Assembly: GCF_900497695.1 (NCBI RefSeq)
Contig: NZ_UIDD01000008.1
Coordinates: forward strand, 62,001 to 126,000
Source of the DNA: Pseudomonas wadenswilerensis
GTDB taxonomy: Bacteria; Pseudomonadota; Gammaproteobacteria; Pseudomonadales; Pseudomonadaceae
Direction: 5' to 3'
DNA length: 64,000 nt
In this document: piece by piece, positions 34,647-44,049 of the stretch
Layout of the letters: each line of letters begins with the position of its first letter
How positions within the stretch are numbered: position 1 is the first letter of the stretch
Position numbers and translations under genes: made by a program
The notes under the pieces: model-generated
Databases searched by the model: none
What the model was told of the DNA's origin: nothing
What the model saw: the letters and a program-made list of their open reading frames with translations, nothing else

Positions 34647-36536
34647 TTACCCAACCCGCGCCAGGCTCGCCAACACCGCTTCAATCTCCACCAACACCGC
34701 CGGATCATCCAGGGTCGAAGGCGGTGTATACGGCTGCTGGTCGGCAATCTTGCGCAGCACCGCGCGCAGGATCTTGCCCGAACGGGTCTTGGGCAGGCGC
34801 TTGACCACCCGCACCTGGTTGAAACACGCCAAAGCACCAATCTGCTCGCGCACGCTGGCCACCAGCTCGCTCTGCAACTGCGCCTGCGCAATATCCTGGC
34901 CGTCCTTGAGCACCACCAGTGCCAGCGGCACCTGGCCCTTGATCTCATCGTGCACGCCGATCACCGCGCATTCGGCCACCGCCGGGTGACGGGCGACCAG
35001 GTCTTCCATTTCACCAGTGGACAGACGATGGCCGGAGACGTTGATGACGTCATCGGTGCGCCCCATGATGTAGACGAAACCGTCCTCATCCAGATAACCG
35101 CCGTCACCGGTGTGGTAGTAGCCCGGGTAAGTCTTCAGGTAGGCATCCAGGTAACGCTGGTGGTCGCCCCACAAGGTCTGGCTGCACCCCGGCGGCAGCG
35201 GCAAGGCAATCACGATCGAACCTTGCTGGTTGGCGCCCAGCAAGTGCCCATCATCGTCCAGCACCCGCACGTGATAACCCGGCACCGCACGATTGCTCGA
35301 ACCCGGCCGCGCCGCACTGCCGTCAAGGCCCACGCAGGGCGCAGTCACCGGCCAGCCGGTTTCGGTCTGCCACCAGTGGTCGTGCACGGTCTTGCCGCTG
35401 GTTGTCTCCAGCCATTGATGGGTGCTGGAATCGAGTTTTTCGCCGGCCAGAAACAGTTGGCGCAGGGAGCTCAGGTCGTAGCGGCGCAGCAGTTCGCCGT
35501 CAGGGTCTTCCTTGCGGATCGCACGCATGGCGGTGGGCGCGCAGAACAGGCCGTTGACCCGGTACTGCTCGACCACCCGCCAGTAGGCACCGGCGTCGGG
35601 CGTGCGGATCGGCTTGCCTTCGTAGAACACCGTGGTGCAGCCGTTCATCAGCGGCCCGTAGACGATCAACGAATGGCCAACCACCCAGCCAACGTCGGAG
35701 ATCCCCCACCACACATCCCCCGCCTGCATGCCATAGATGTGGCGCATGGCAAAGCTCAGGGCCACGGCGTTGCCGCCGTTTTCCCGGACAATCCCCTTGG
35801 GTTTGCCGGTGGTGCCGGAGGTGTACATGATGTACAGCGGGTCTGCGGCGGCCAGCTCCACCGGCGCCACCGGGCTGGCCGTGGCCACGGCTTCGAGCCA
35901 GTCCAGGTCGCGGCCTTCGACCAGCGCCGCCCGGGCTTGCGGACGTTGCAGCACCAGCACCTGGCGCGGCTGGTGCTTGGCCAGTTGCAAGGCACGATCC
36001 ACCAGCGGTTTGTACTCGATGACCCGGTCGAACTCCAGCCCGCACGAGGCGGTCAGCAGCAGCGTGGGCCGGGCATCGTCGATGCGCAGGGCCAGTTCGT
36101 TGGCGGCAAAGCCACCAAACACCACCGAATGCACCGCACCGATGCGCGCACAGGCGAGCATGGCCATGGCCGCCTGCGGCACCATGGGCATGTAGATGAT
36201 CACCCCGTCGCCCTTCTTGACCCCAAGCTCGCGCAGCAAGCCGGCCAGGCGCGCCACCTCGTCGCACAGCTGGTTGTAGCTGAACTGCTGCTGGCTGCCG
36301 GTCACCGGCGAGTCGTAGATCAGCGCAGTCTGCTCGCCACGGCCTTGCTCGATCTGATGATCAAGGGCCAGGTAGCAGCTGTTGAGCCGGCCGTCGGCAA
36401 ACCACTGGTGGGTGCCGTCGGCGTTTTCAGCAAGGGTTTGCAGGGGCTTGCGGTACCAGGCCAGGTGGTCAGCCTGTTCGGCCCAGAAGGCGGCAGGATC
36501 GGCGATGGAGCGGGCGTAGCTGTGCTGGTATGTCAT
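34647..36536 (-). CDS. prpE: propionyl-CoA synthetase (PrpE-type acyl-CoA synthetase)
   Basis: 629 residues. The adenylation motif YTSGTTGKPKG, the WWQTETGWPV block and the C-terminal catalytic lysine in KTRSGKILR are all present; the N-terminus FWAEQADHLAWYRKPLQTL is the ACAS_N domain. It activates propionate (and perhaps acetate or acrylate) with ATP and CoA. No other methylcitrate genes are near. The ATG at 36536 begins a normal-length protein; the frame is open further upstream but without a sensible start. Confidence 0.92.
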   Translation of the reverse strand: MTYQHSYARSIADPAAFWAEQADHLAWYRKPLQTLAENADGTHQWFADGRLNSCYLALDHQIEQGRGEQTALIYDSPVTGSQQQFSYNQLCDEVARLAGLLRELGVKKGDGVIIYMPMVPQAAMAMLACARIGAVHSVVFGGFAANELALRIDDARPTLLLTASCGLEFDRVIEYKPLVDRALQLAKHQPRQVLVLQRPQARAALVEGRDLDWLEAVATASPVAPVELAAADPLYIMYTSGTTGKPKGIVRENGGNAVALSFAMRHIYGMQAGDVWWGISDVGWVVGHSLIVYGPLMNGCTTVFYEGKPIRTPDAGAYWRVVEQYRVNGLFCAPTAMRAIRKEDPDGELLRRYDLSSLRQLFLAGEKLDSSTHQWLETTSGKTVHDHWWQTETGWPVTAPCVGLDGSAARPGSSNRAVPGYHVRVLDDDGHLLGANQQGSIVIALPLPPGCSQTLWGDHQRYLDAYLKTYPGYYHTGDGGYLDEDGFVYIMGRTDDVINVSGHRLSTGEMEDLVARHPAVAECAVIGVHDEIKGQVPLALVVLKDGQDIAQAQLQSELVASVREQIGALACFNQVRVVKRLPKTRSGKILRAVLRKIADQQPYTPPSTLDDPAVLVEIEAVLASLARVG

Positions 36537-36678
36537 CGAATGTAAAACCCTGAACTTGTTGTTATTAATAAAGGGCGAGCTTCGAGTATGGACCGCGGCG
36601 GCCAGTCTGCCATGGGACTTAAGTCGCATCTTGCCGGTATGATGGGCGCCGTTTATTTTCGAGCCTGCCGCGATCCCC

Positions 36679-37968
36679 ATGCATACCCTTGAAGACCTCA
36701 AAGCCGGCCGTCTGGCAGGTATTTCCCGCCTCGACCTGGCCTGCGGGCTGGAACAGTTCCCGGAGGAAATCTTCGACCTGGCCGACAGTCTGGAAGTGCT
36801 CAACCTTACCGGTAACCGCCTGAGCGACTTGCCCGGCGACCTGGGCCGCCTGCGCAAGCTCAAGGTGTTGTTCTGTTCGCAGAACCGCTTTCGCCATTTG
36901 CCCGAAGGCATCGGCCAATGCCCGAAGCTTGAGATGGTCGGCTTCAAGAGCAACCAGATCGAACAGGTCAGCGGCGCCGCACTGCCACTACGGTTGCGGG
37001 CCCTGGTGCTTACCGACAACCGCATCGAAACCTTGCCCGAGGCTCTGGGCAACTGCCCGGACCTGCAAAAGCTGATGCTGGCCGGCAACCGCCTGCGCGA
37101 ACTGCCGGCGAATCTCGCGCGCTGCACAAAGCTTGAACTGCTGCGGCTATCGGCCAACCAGCTGCCCGCCCTGCCCGAGTGGCTGCTGCAGATGCCACGC
37201 CTGGCCTGGCTGGCCCATGCCGGCAATCCCATGCCTGCGGGTTACTGCACCCCGCAGGACCCGGGCCATTGCCAGGTCATCGACTGGCAGCAGATCTCTC
37301 TCGAACAGGTGCTGGGCCAGGGCGCGTCCGGGGTCATTCACCAGGCCCGCTGGCAGCAGCAGAGCGCGCCAGTGGCGGTCAAACTGTACAAGGGCGAGAT
37401 CACCAGCGACGGCTTGCCGCTCAACGAGATGAGCGCCTGCATTGCTGCGGGCGATCACCCGCAACTGGTACGCCTGGCCGGACGCATCGACAACCACCCG
37501 CAGCAACTACCGGCGCTGGTGATGCAGTTGATCGAGCCGAGCTGGTTCAACCTCGCCGGGCCGCCGAGCCTGGATTCCTGCACACGGGATACATACCCGC
37601 CACGACGCCTGAGCCTGGCCAGCGTGCGCCGCCTGGCCAGCGCCATTGCTGCAGTGGGCGCGCACCTGCACGGGCACGGCATTACCCATGGCGACCTGTA
37701 TGCGCACAATGTGCTGTGTGATGAGGCGGGCGACTGCTTGCTGGGGGATTTTGGCGCGGCGTCGTTTCACCCGCTGGATGGCAGTGTGGCGGCTGAAGCG
37801 TTGCAGCGGATCGAGGTATTGGCGTTCGGGGTGTTGCTGGGGGAGTTGCTGGCGTGTTGCGAGGGGGATTGCGAGGGATTGAGGGCGGTGCAGCGGGGTT
37901 GTGTGCAGGCTGAGGTGATGCGTCGGCCAAGCTTCGACGAGGTCTGTCAGCAGCTTCGCGGTGTCTGA
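36679..37968 (+). CDS. leucine-rich-repeat / protein kinase fusion
   Basis: 429 residues without signal peptide or membrane segment. Residues about 15-180 form seven LRRs of the LxxLxLxxNxLxxLP type. Residues 205-429 are a Ser/Thr-Tyr kinase: glycine loop GQGASGV (213-219), Lys235 (VAVK), Glu250 of helix C, catalytic loop HGDLYAHN (337-344, Gly in place of the Arg of HRD) and DFG at 357-359. All ATP and metal residues are kept, so it should be active. LRRs suggest protein binding. Substrate unknown. Confidence 0.9.
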   Translation: MHTLEDLKAGRLAGISRLDLACGLEQFPEEIFDLADSLEVLNLTGNRLSDLPGDLGRLRKLKVLFCSQNRFRHLPEGIGQCPKLEMVGFKSNQIEQVSGAALPLRLRALVLTDNRIETLPEALGNCPDLQKLMLAGNRLRELPANLARCTKLELLRLSANQLPALPEWLLQMPRLAWLAHAGNPMPAGYCTPQDPGHCQVIDWQQISLEQVLGQGASGVIHQARWQQQSAPVAVKLYKGEITSDGLPLNEMSACIAAGDHPQLVRLAGRIDNHPQQLPALVMQLIEPSWFNLAGPPSLDSCTRDTYPPRRLSLASVRRLASAIAAVGAHLHGHGITHGDLYAHNVLCDEAGDCLLGDFGAASFHPLDGSVAAEALQRIEVLAFGVLLGELLACCEGDCEGLRAVQRGCVQAEVMRRPSFDEVCQQLRGV

Positions 37969-38021
37969 ATCGCTGGCAAGCCAGCTCCCACACACTGTGG
38001 GAGCGGGCTTGCCCCGCGATG
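37969..38021. repeat. hybrid REP pair at convergent gene ends
   Basis: A left unit of the GCTGGCAAGCCAGC type starts right after the kinase stop codon; the right unit is of the GCGGGCTTGCCCCGC variant. Their arms share CTCCCACA/TGTGGGAG, with a very short spacer. Confidence 0.92.
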
Positions 38022-38039
38022 AGGCCCTTACGGTTTACA

Positions 38040-38747
38040 TCAACCCGCCAGACCTACATACACGTTCTGCACGTCGTCGTTATCGTCGATCGCCTGCAGG
38101 AAGGCTTCAACCTCTTCCATCTGCTCATCGCTCAGGGTGCTGACCGGGTTTTTCGGGGTGTAGCCGATTTTCGCCGAGACCACGGTGAAACCCTGACCCG
38201 GCAGGGCTTTCTGCACGGCGTCGAGGTCGGTGGTGTCAGTGATGAACAGGGTCGCGCCCTCTTCTTCGCCTTCGGCAAAATCCTGGGCACCGGCTTCGAT
38301 GGCGGCCATTTCCGGGTCAGCGTCAGGGCTGTTCGGCGTGGCTTCGATCAGGCCGACGTGGTTGAAGTCCCAGGCTACCGAGCCCGAAGCGCCCAGCTGG
38401 CCCTTGCGGAACAGGACGCGGATCTGCGCCACGGTGCGGTTGACGTTGTCGGTCAGGCACTCGACGATCAGCGGCACCTGATGCGGGGCAAAGCCTTCAT
38501 AGGTCACGGCGGTGTACTGCACCGCATCGCCATCCAGGCCTGCGCCTTTGCGGATCGCCCGTTCCAGGGTCTCGCGGGTCATCGAGGCCTTTTTGGCTTG
38601 CTCGATGGCCAGGCGCAGGCGCGGGTTCATGTCCGGGTCGGCGCCGGACTTGGCCGCGATCTGGATCTCCTTGGACAGCTTGCCCATGATCTTGCCTTTG
38701 GCGTTGGCTGCTACTTCTCTATGCTTGGCTTTCCACTGTGCGCCCAT
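38040..38747 (-). CDS. YebC/PmpR-family protein (YeeN-like paralogue)
   Basis: 235 residues covering the three YebC domains ([44 protein letters not shown] end). Family members bind DNA as regulators or help ribosomes through polyproline stretches. The N-terminus [18 protein letters not shown] differs from the RuvC-linked YebC, which is expected elsewhere in the genome, so this is probably the second, YeeN-like copy. It is convergent with the LRR-kinase gene across a REP pair. Confidence 0.88.
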   Translation of the reverse strand: MGAQWKAKHREVAANAKGKIMGKLSKEIQIAAKSGADPDMNPRLRLAIEQAKKASMTRETLERAIRKGAGLDGDAVQYTAVTYEGFAPHQVPLIVECLTDNVNRTVAQIRVLFRKGQLGASGSVAWDFNHVGLIEATPNSPDADPEMAAIEAGAQDFAEGEEEGATLFITDTTDLDAVQKALPGQGFTVVSAKIGYTPKNPVSTLSDEQMEEVEAFLQAIDDNDDVQNVYVGLAG

Positions 38748-38841
38748 CTCGACTCTCTTGTTTCAGGTGCCGGTTCAGGTAGCGACCGGCCAAAGTGGCA
38801 AGCAGTTTATACGCTCCGCAAGCCATCGACAAAAAAACCCT

Positions 38842-40233
38842 TCAGCCCTTGTCGGCCTTGCCCGCGGCGGCGGCAAACCGCGCCAGGCGCACGTCGAGGT
38901 GGCGCGGGCGGTGGCCGTTGTCTTCGGCCTGCTCCTTGCGACGGATGGCATTGCGCACCATCAATGAGCCCAGGTACCGAATCGGCTCCGGCGGGAAATA
39001 GCCCAGCGGGCCGTTGACCAGCGGCGAGCGGGTCCACGGGTTGTCCAGGCCCAGGGCCAGCGACGAGAGGATCTGCCCGCCCATATGGCAGGGGCCGACG
39101 CCGCTGCCCGAGTAACCAAAGCCGTAGAACACGTTGCCCTGGCCATTAAGCCGGCCAAAAAACGGCAAACCGGTCACCGAACGGTCCGACGGCCCGTTCC
39201 AAGTGGCGGCGATCGGCACCTGGGCCAGCGCCGGGAAGAACTCACCCAGGCTGCGGCGCAGCAACGGCTCGTAGGGTGAAGGTTGGTCGAACACCGGCAA
39301 CATGCGCCCGCCATAGGCGAAGGTATTGCCGCCCTTGCCGAGCATCAACCGGCCATCACTGGTGTTGTGGTAGTAATGCACGAAGATCCGCGAATCGAGC
39401 ACGCTGATGCCGCTGGTCAGGCCGATCTGCTGGAGCAGTTCGGGTTGCGGTTCGGTGATGATCATGTCACTGGAGACGATCGCCACGCTGCGTTCGAACT
39501 GCGGGAAGGCCCGCGCCATCCAGGCATTCAGGGCCAACACCACGCGGCCGGCGCGGACAGAGCCAGAGGCGGTCTCGACCACGGCCTGCGGCCCTTCCTG
39601 CAAGCCGGTCATGGCCGTGCCTTCATAAATGCGCACCCCCTTTTGCAAGGCGACCCGGCGCAGGCCGCGCACCAGTTTGCCCGGCTGTACCGTGGCGGCC
39701 GCTGGCGAGAACCAGCCTTCCAGATGCTTGGCCGAGCCTGCCAGGCGCTGCACCTGCTCTACCGGCAAGCGGCGGAACGAGTTGATACCCTGGCGCTCCA
39801 GGGCGGCAATCACGCCATCGGTGGCGCCGACCTGGGCGCGATTGGTGGCGGTGTACAGGGTGCCGTCCAGACGGTAATCGGCATTGATGCCATGGGCCTG
39901 GCAGAAATCACCAATGGCGTAGATGCTCTGCTCCGAGGCCTTGACCAGGCGCACCGCCTCGTCCACCCCGAACAGCCGCTCAAGGGTGAAGTACTTGGCC
40001 GACCACGACAGCGCACAGCCGCCGTTGCGTCCACTGGCCCCGGCGCCACAGATGTCGGCTTCAATCAGCACGACATCCAGCGCCGGGTTATGCTCCTTGA
40101 GCATGAGCGCCGTCCACAGGCCGGTGTAACCACCACCGACGACGCACACCTGGCAGTCGATATCGCCAGCCAGCGGCGGGCACGTGGGTGCAACTTCCTG
40201 GTCCAGCGCCTGTTGCAGCCAGAACGGTCTCAT
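38842..40233 (-). CDS. FAD-dependent oxidoreductase (DAO family)
   Basis: 463 residues. The FAD motif is CVVGGGYTGLWTAL (about 29-42), with GAGASGRNGGCAL downstream and the C-terminal GFGYSGSGVGPCHMGGQ. It should oxidise an amine or amino acid. It is 18 bases after a GlpT/UhpC-like transporter gene and on the same strand, with a divergent LysR gene beyond, so the three form a substrate-uptake and oxidation unit. Substrate unknown; a phosphonate-linked amine is one possibility. Confidence 0.85.
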   Translation of the reverse strand: MRPFWLQQALDQEVAPTCPPLAGDIDCQVCVVGGGYTGLWTALMLKEHNPALDVVLIEADICGAGASGRNGGCALSWSAKYFTLERLFGVDEAVRLVKASEQSIYAIGDFCQAHGINADYRLDGTLYTATNRAQVGATDGVIAALERQGINSFRRLPVEQVQRLAGSAKHLEGWFSPAAATVQPGKLVRGLRRVALQKGVRIYEGTAMTGLQEGPQAVVETASGSVRAGRVVLALNAWMARAFPQFERSVAIVSSDMIITEPQPELLQQIGLTSGISVLDSRIFVHYYHNTSDGRLMLGKGGNTFAYGGRMLPVFDQPSPYEPLLRRSLGEFFPALAQVPIAATWNGPSDRSVTGLPFFGRLNGQGNVFYGFGYSGSGVGPCHMGGQILSSLALGLDNPWTRSPLVNGPLGYFPPEPIRYLGSLMVRNAIRRKEQAEDNGHRPRHLDVRLARFAAAAGKADKG

Positions 40234-40251
40234 GTGGGCTTCCCTTTAGGT

Positions 40252-41568
40252 TCAAGTGCGCAGCGGTTTGATGGCCATGGCCGTGTTGGGGGCGACAGCC
40301 GGTGTGTGCTCGGCGCTGGCCGGGCGGCTGTTCCAGTGCGGCAGCAGCACCAGGGCGGAGAACAGCGCGCACCCGGCGAACACGATGAACACCGTGACGC
40401 TGTCGAAATAGCCCGGCAGCAAGCCGCCGAGAATCGCCCCGACCGAACCGCAGCCGTTGACGAAGCCGGCTGCGGTGGCGCCGGCCTTGGCGGTGCCGAA
40501 ATCGATGGCTGCCGCGCCGCTGATCATCGAGTCCGGCCCGTACAGGGTCAGGCCCATGACGAACAGCAAGGCCACTACCAGGATCACGCTGCCGGTATTG
40601 AGCGCAGCCATGAACAGCCCGAGGGTCACGGTCAGCACGACCAGGCTGATCACGCAGGCTGGCATACGGCGGGCACCGAACAGTTTGTCCGAGGCCAGGC
40701 CGATCATGATCGGGCCGAGCAGGCCGGCCAGCTCGAAGGCGGTGGGGATGATCGCCGCACCGACCTTGCCCACCGAGGGCATCTGTTCGAAGACGATCAC
40801 CGGGCCCCACAACAAAATGGCGTAGCGCGCCGGTTTGAGCAGAAAGTACGCAAGCCCCAGGGTCAGCACCGTGCGGTTGCGCAGGATCTCGCGCAGCGGT
40901 GCCCAGATGCTGCAGAGGGTCGAGCCCGGGACCATGCTCTCAGGCTCCGGCTCCACCGCCGGCAGGCCGACGTCTTCAGGCTTGTTGCGCTGAAAAATGA
41001 AGAACAGCACCGCCACTACCGCCACGACGGCAGCGCTGGAGATAAACGCCGCATGCCAGCTGCCGATCAGGGTGTAGGCCCACCAGCCGGCGAACGGCGA
41101 CGCCACCAGGCCGCCGAAGGCATAGCAGGAACTCCACAACCCAAGAACCCGCCCGCGCTGGGAGGACGGGAAGAAGCTGCCGATGTTCTTGCACAAGCCG
41201 GCCCAGCCGGTCGATTGCGCCAGGCCCTGGACCAGCATGCAGGTGGCGAAGATCGGGAAGGTCGCGTAACTGCCCATCACCACCGCCGCCGCCGCCGAGA
41301 TCACCAGGCCACCGAGTACCACCACCCGCGGGCCGAAGCGGTCGGCGAGCATGCCCCAGGTAAATTGCCCGACTGCGTAGGCGGTCAGGTAGAGGGCGTC
41401 GAGGTTGGCCATGGCCATTTTGTCGAGGGTAAAGCTTGGGTCTTCGGCGATGCCGAGCTTGGCTACCGAAAAGGCTTTGCGGGTGAAATAGAACGCGGCG
41501 TAGGCCAGCCAGGTGATGGCAAAAATCTGCACGCGCCAACGTTTGATATCTGCGACGTATTTGTTCAT
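40252..41568 (-). CDS. MFS transporter, organophosphate:phosphate antiporter-like (GlpT/UhpC)
   Basis: 438 residues, about twelve helices. The N-terminus RWRVQIFAITWLAYAAFYFTRK and the block NIGSFFPSSQRGRVLGLWSS are typical of the GlpT/UhpT/UhpC family, whose members carry phosphorylated organic compounds. It is first of an operon with the FAD oxidoreductase. The 190-base gap to lysR holds an AT-rich inverted repeat. Confidence 0.85.
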   Translation of the reverse strand: MNKYVADIKRWRVQIFAITWLAYAAFYFTRKAFSVAKLGIAEDPSFTLDKMAMANLDALYLTAYAVGQFTWGMLADRFGPRVVVLGGLVISAAAAVVMGSYATFPIFATCMLVQGLAQSTGWAGLCKNIGSFFPSSQRGRVLGLWSSCYAFGGLVASPFAGWWAYTLIGSWHAAFISSAAVVAVVAVLFFIFQRNKPEDVGLPAVEPEPESMVPGSTLCSIWAPLREILRNRTVLTLGLAYFLLKPARYAILLWGPVIVFEQMPSVGKVGAAIIPTAFELAGLLGPIMIGLASDKLFGARRMPACVISLVVLTVTLGLFMAALNTGSVILVVALLFVMGLTLYGPDSMISGAAAIDFGTAKAGATAAGFVNGCGSVGAILGGLLPGYFDSVTVFIVFAGCALFSALVLLPHWNSRPASAEHTPAVAPNTAMAIKPLRT

Positions 41569-41698
41569 GGTGGATCTGACCTCGGAAGCTGAGTGTGCCG
41601 GCAGAATTTGAAAAAAACGCCTGTCTTGTTGTTGTGTTGCGCACTGCGTGACGGCCGGTCGAACCCGTCACCTGCTCAGATAGAAACAATTACTGACT

Positions 41699-41719
41699 GA
41701 TAAATAAAATCGATTTATC
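41699..41719. promoter_or_regulatory. inverted repeat, candidate LysR-type site
   Basis: GATAAAT (41699-41705) and ATTTATC (41713-41719) are 7-bp arms with 7 bases between, in the AT-rich stretch 40 bases upstream of the lysR start, between divergent genes. This contains the T-N11-A pattern typical of LysR regulators. Confidence 0.55.
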
Positions 41720-41758
41720 GTATTTCACAAATAAGCTCAGCTTGTAACAGGTGCTGCG

Positions 41759-42628
41759 ATGTCGGTGTCCCATGCTCAGTTGAAGGCTTTTCACGCGGTT
41801 GCCCTGCACGGCAGCTTCACCCGCGCCGCCGAACGGTTGTTCCTGACCCAGCCGGCGATCTCCGACCAGGTGCGCAAACTCGAAGAACGCTTCGGCGTGT
41901 TGCTGTTTCACCGCAACAAGCGTTCGGTGCAACTGACTGACCTGGGCGAGCGCCTGCTGGCGATCACCCAGCGCCTGTTCGTCTGCGAGGCCGAGGCCCA
42001 TGAACTGCTGCAGGATTCCCGCGCCCTGCAGACCGGCACCCTGGTGCTGGCGGTGGATGCGCCGGTGCACGTGCTGCCGCAGATCGCCCGCTTCTGCCAG
42101 CAATACCCGGGGATCAGCGTCAAGATCGAAACCGGCAACACCGACGAGTCGCTGCTGCGGCTGTTCAATTACCAGGCCGACCTGGCCCTGCTCGGTCGTG
42201 ACGTGGATGACGAGCGGTTGCTGTGCGTGCCGATGCGCAGTGACCCGATGGTGGCCTTCGTGTCCCATAACCATCCATGGGCCAGCCGCGGCTCGATCAG
42301 CCTGGCCGACCTGGATGACACGCCGATCGTGCTGCGTGAACCGGGCTCGGTGACCCGCCAGACGCTCGAAGAAGAAATGGCCCGCGCCGGCCTGTGCATC
42401 CGCGCGGCGATCCAGGTAGAAGGCCGGGAAGCAGCGCGCGAGGCGGTGGTGGTGGGGATTGGTGTGGGGGTGGTGTCGGCCGCCGAGTTCGGCGCCGATG
42501 CGCGGGTGTGTGCGTTGCCGATTGTCGACTGCCAGCGGCGCTTGACCGAGACCTTGGTGTGCCTGCGTGAGCAGAGTTCACGGCGGCTGGTGGCGACGTT
42601 TTTGCAGATGGTTCAGGACAGCCTCTGA
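41759..42628 (+). CDS. LysR-family regulator
   Basis: 289 residues. The N-terminal winged helix is clear (LKAFHAVALHGSFTRAAERL; TQPAISDQVRKLEERFG). The effector domain starts near LQTGTLVLAVDAPVHVLPQI. The sequence style (QPAISDQVRKLEE) recalls LysR proteins associated with aminoethylphosphonate use, but this is impression only. Divergent from the transporter-oxidoreductase operon, its probable target. Confidence 0.88.
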   Translation: MSVSHAQLKAFHAVALHGSFTRAAERLFLTQPAISDQVRKLEERFGVLLFHRNKRSVQLTDLGERLLAITQRLFVCEAEAHELLQDSRALQTGTLVLAVDAPVHVLPQIARFCQQYPGISVKIETGNTDESLLRLFNYQADLALLGRDVDDERLLCVPMRSDPMVAFVSHNHPWASRGSISLADLDDTPIVLREPGSVTRQTLEEEMARAGLCIRAAIQVEGREAAREAVVVGIGVGVVSAAEFGADARVCALPIVDCQRRLTETLVCLREQSSRRLVATFLQMVQDSL

Positions 42629-42642
42629 AACCGCGGCGCGGC

Positions 42643-42710
42643 CATCGCTGGCAAGCCAGCTCCCACAGTAGCTCCTGCTTACCCTGTGGGAGCTGGCTTG
42701 CCAGCGATGG
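42643..42710. repeat. REP pair
   Basis: Mirrored REP units between the convergent lysR and amidohydrolase genes. Confidence 0.95.
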
Positions 42711-42720
42711 GGCCTTCAGC

Positions 42721-44004
42721 TCAAGCCGCTTCCCTGCCCCGCGCCACTGCCTGCGCCGCCGCCAGCATCGAGCGCAACAGCACCGCGCAACCATCGGCCA
42801 GGTCTTCAGGCGCGGCATTCTCGATCTCGTTGTGGCTGATCCCCCCTTCGCAGGGCACGAAGATCATCCCCGCCGGCCCCAGTTCAGCGACAAAGATCGC
42901 GTCATGCCCGGCGCCACTGACGATATCCATGTGCGACAGCCCCAGCCCCCCGGCCGCGCTGCGCACCGCCTCCACGCAACCCTCGTCGAAATACAGCGGC
43001 GGGAAATCCGCCGTCGGCGTCAGGCTGTGGGTCAGCCCGTGCTGCTGACAGGTGCTGCTGATCACATCCTTGACCTGGGCAATCATCGAATCCAGCCGCG
43101 CCGGCTCCAGGTGACGGAAATCCAGGGTCATGCGCACTTCGCCGGGGATCACGTTGCGCGAGCCCGGATAGGCCTGCAGGCAACCGACCGTGCCGCAGGC
43201 GTGGGGTTGATGCTCCAGGGCCACGCGGTTGACCGCCGCCACCACCGCGCTGGCGCCGACCAGGGCATCCTTGCGCAGGTGCATCGGCGTTGGCCCGGCG
43301 TGGGCCTCGACGCCGCGCAGGGTCAGGTCGAACCACTTCTGCCCGAGCGCGCCCAGCACCACACCGATGGTCTTGTGCTGGTCTTCCAGGATCGGCCCCT
43401 GCTCGATATGTGCCTCGAAGTAAGCGCCCACCGGATGGCCGCTGACCGGCCGTGGCCCGGCATAGCCAATGGCGTTGAGCGCCTCGCCGACGCTGATACC
43501 TTCGGCATCGGTCTTGGCCAGGGTTTCGGCCAGGGTGAATTTCTCGGCAAACACCCCCGAACCCATCATGCACGGGGCAAAGCGCGAGCCCTCCTCGTTG
43601 GTCCACACCACCACTTCCAGCGGCGCTTCGGTTTCCACCTTGAGGTCATTGAGGGTGCGCAGCACTTCAAGCCCGGCCAGCACACCAAAGCAGCCGTCGA
43701 ACTTGCCGCCGGTAGGCTGGGTGTCGATATGACTACCGGTCATCACCGGCGGCAGTTGCGGGTTGCGTCCCGGACGGCGGGCGAAGATGTTGCCAACGCC
43801 GTCAATGGTGACGGTACAACCGGCCTCTTCGGTCCATTTGACGAACAGGTCGCGGGCCTGGCGATCGAGGTCGGTCAGGGCCAGCCGGCAGACCCCGCCC
43901 TTGACCGTGGCGCCGAGCCTGGCCAGGTCCATCAGCGACTGCCACAAGCGTTCGCCGTTGATATGCCGTTGGGTCGATTGCAGAACGTCCTGAGTTGTTT
44001 GCAT
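42721..44004 (-). CDS. beta-ureidopropionase / N-carbamoyl amino acid amidohydrolase (M20 family)
   Basis: 427 residues from the ATG at 44004, preceded by AGGAG; a GTG 18 bases earlier lies before that site. M20 metal-site blocks are GSHIDTQPTGGKFDGCFG, WTNEEGSRFAP, AHIEQGPILE and the C-terminal GAGHDA. In reductive pyrimidine breakdown this enzyme hydrolyses N-carbamoyl-beta-alanine to beta-alanine, CO2 and ammonia. It lies 45 bases after the NCS1 permease gene, in the same operon. Confidence 0.88.
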   Translation of the reverse strand: MQTTQDVLQSTQRHINGERLWQSLMDLARLGATVKGGVCRLALTDLDRQARDLFVKWTEEAGCTVTIDGVGNIFARRPGRNPQLPPVMTGSHIDTQPTGGKFDGCFGVLAGLEVLRTLNDLKVETEAPLEVVVWTNEEGSRFAPCMMGSGVFAEKFTLAETLAKTDAEGISVGEALNAIGYAGPRPVSGHPVGAYFEAHIEQGPILEDQHKTIGVVLGALGQKWFDLTLRGVEAHAGPTPMHLRKDALVGASAVVAAVNRVALEHQPHACGTVGCLQAYPGSRNVIPGEVRMTLDFRHLEPARLDSMIAQVKDVISSTCQQHGLTHSLTPTADFPPLYFDEGCVEAVRSAAGGLGLSHMDIVSGAGHDAIFVAELGPAGMIFVPCEGGISHNEIENAAPEDLADGCAVLLRSMLAAAQAVARGREAA

Positions 44005-44049
44005 GTTCTTCTCCTGCATCACGTGCCTGGCCTCTGCGGGCCATAGGGG

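Noticed and set aside
36537..37232. Extension of prpE to a start at 37232
   Set aside because: Would overlap the LRR-kinase gene and add an Arg/Ser-rich segment; the ATG at 36536 gives normal family length.
39283..41592. 769-codon plus-strand open frame
   Set aside because: Antisense to the FAD oxidoreductase and transporter genes; no family features.
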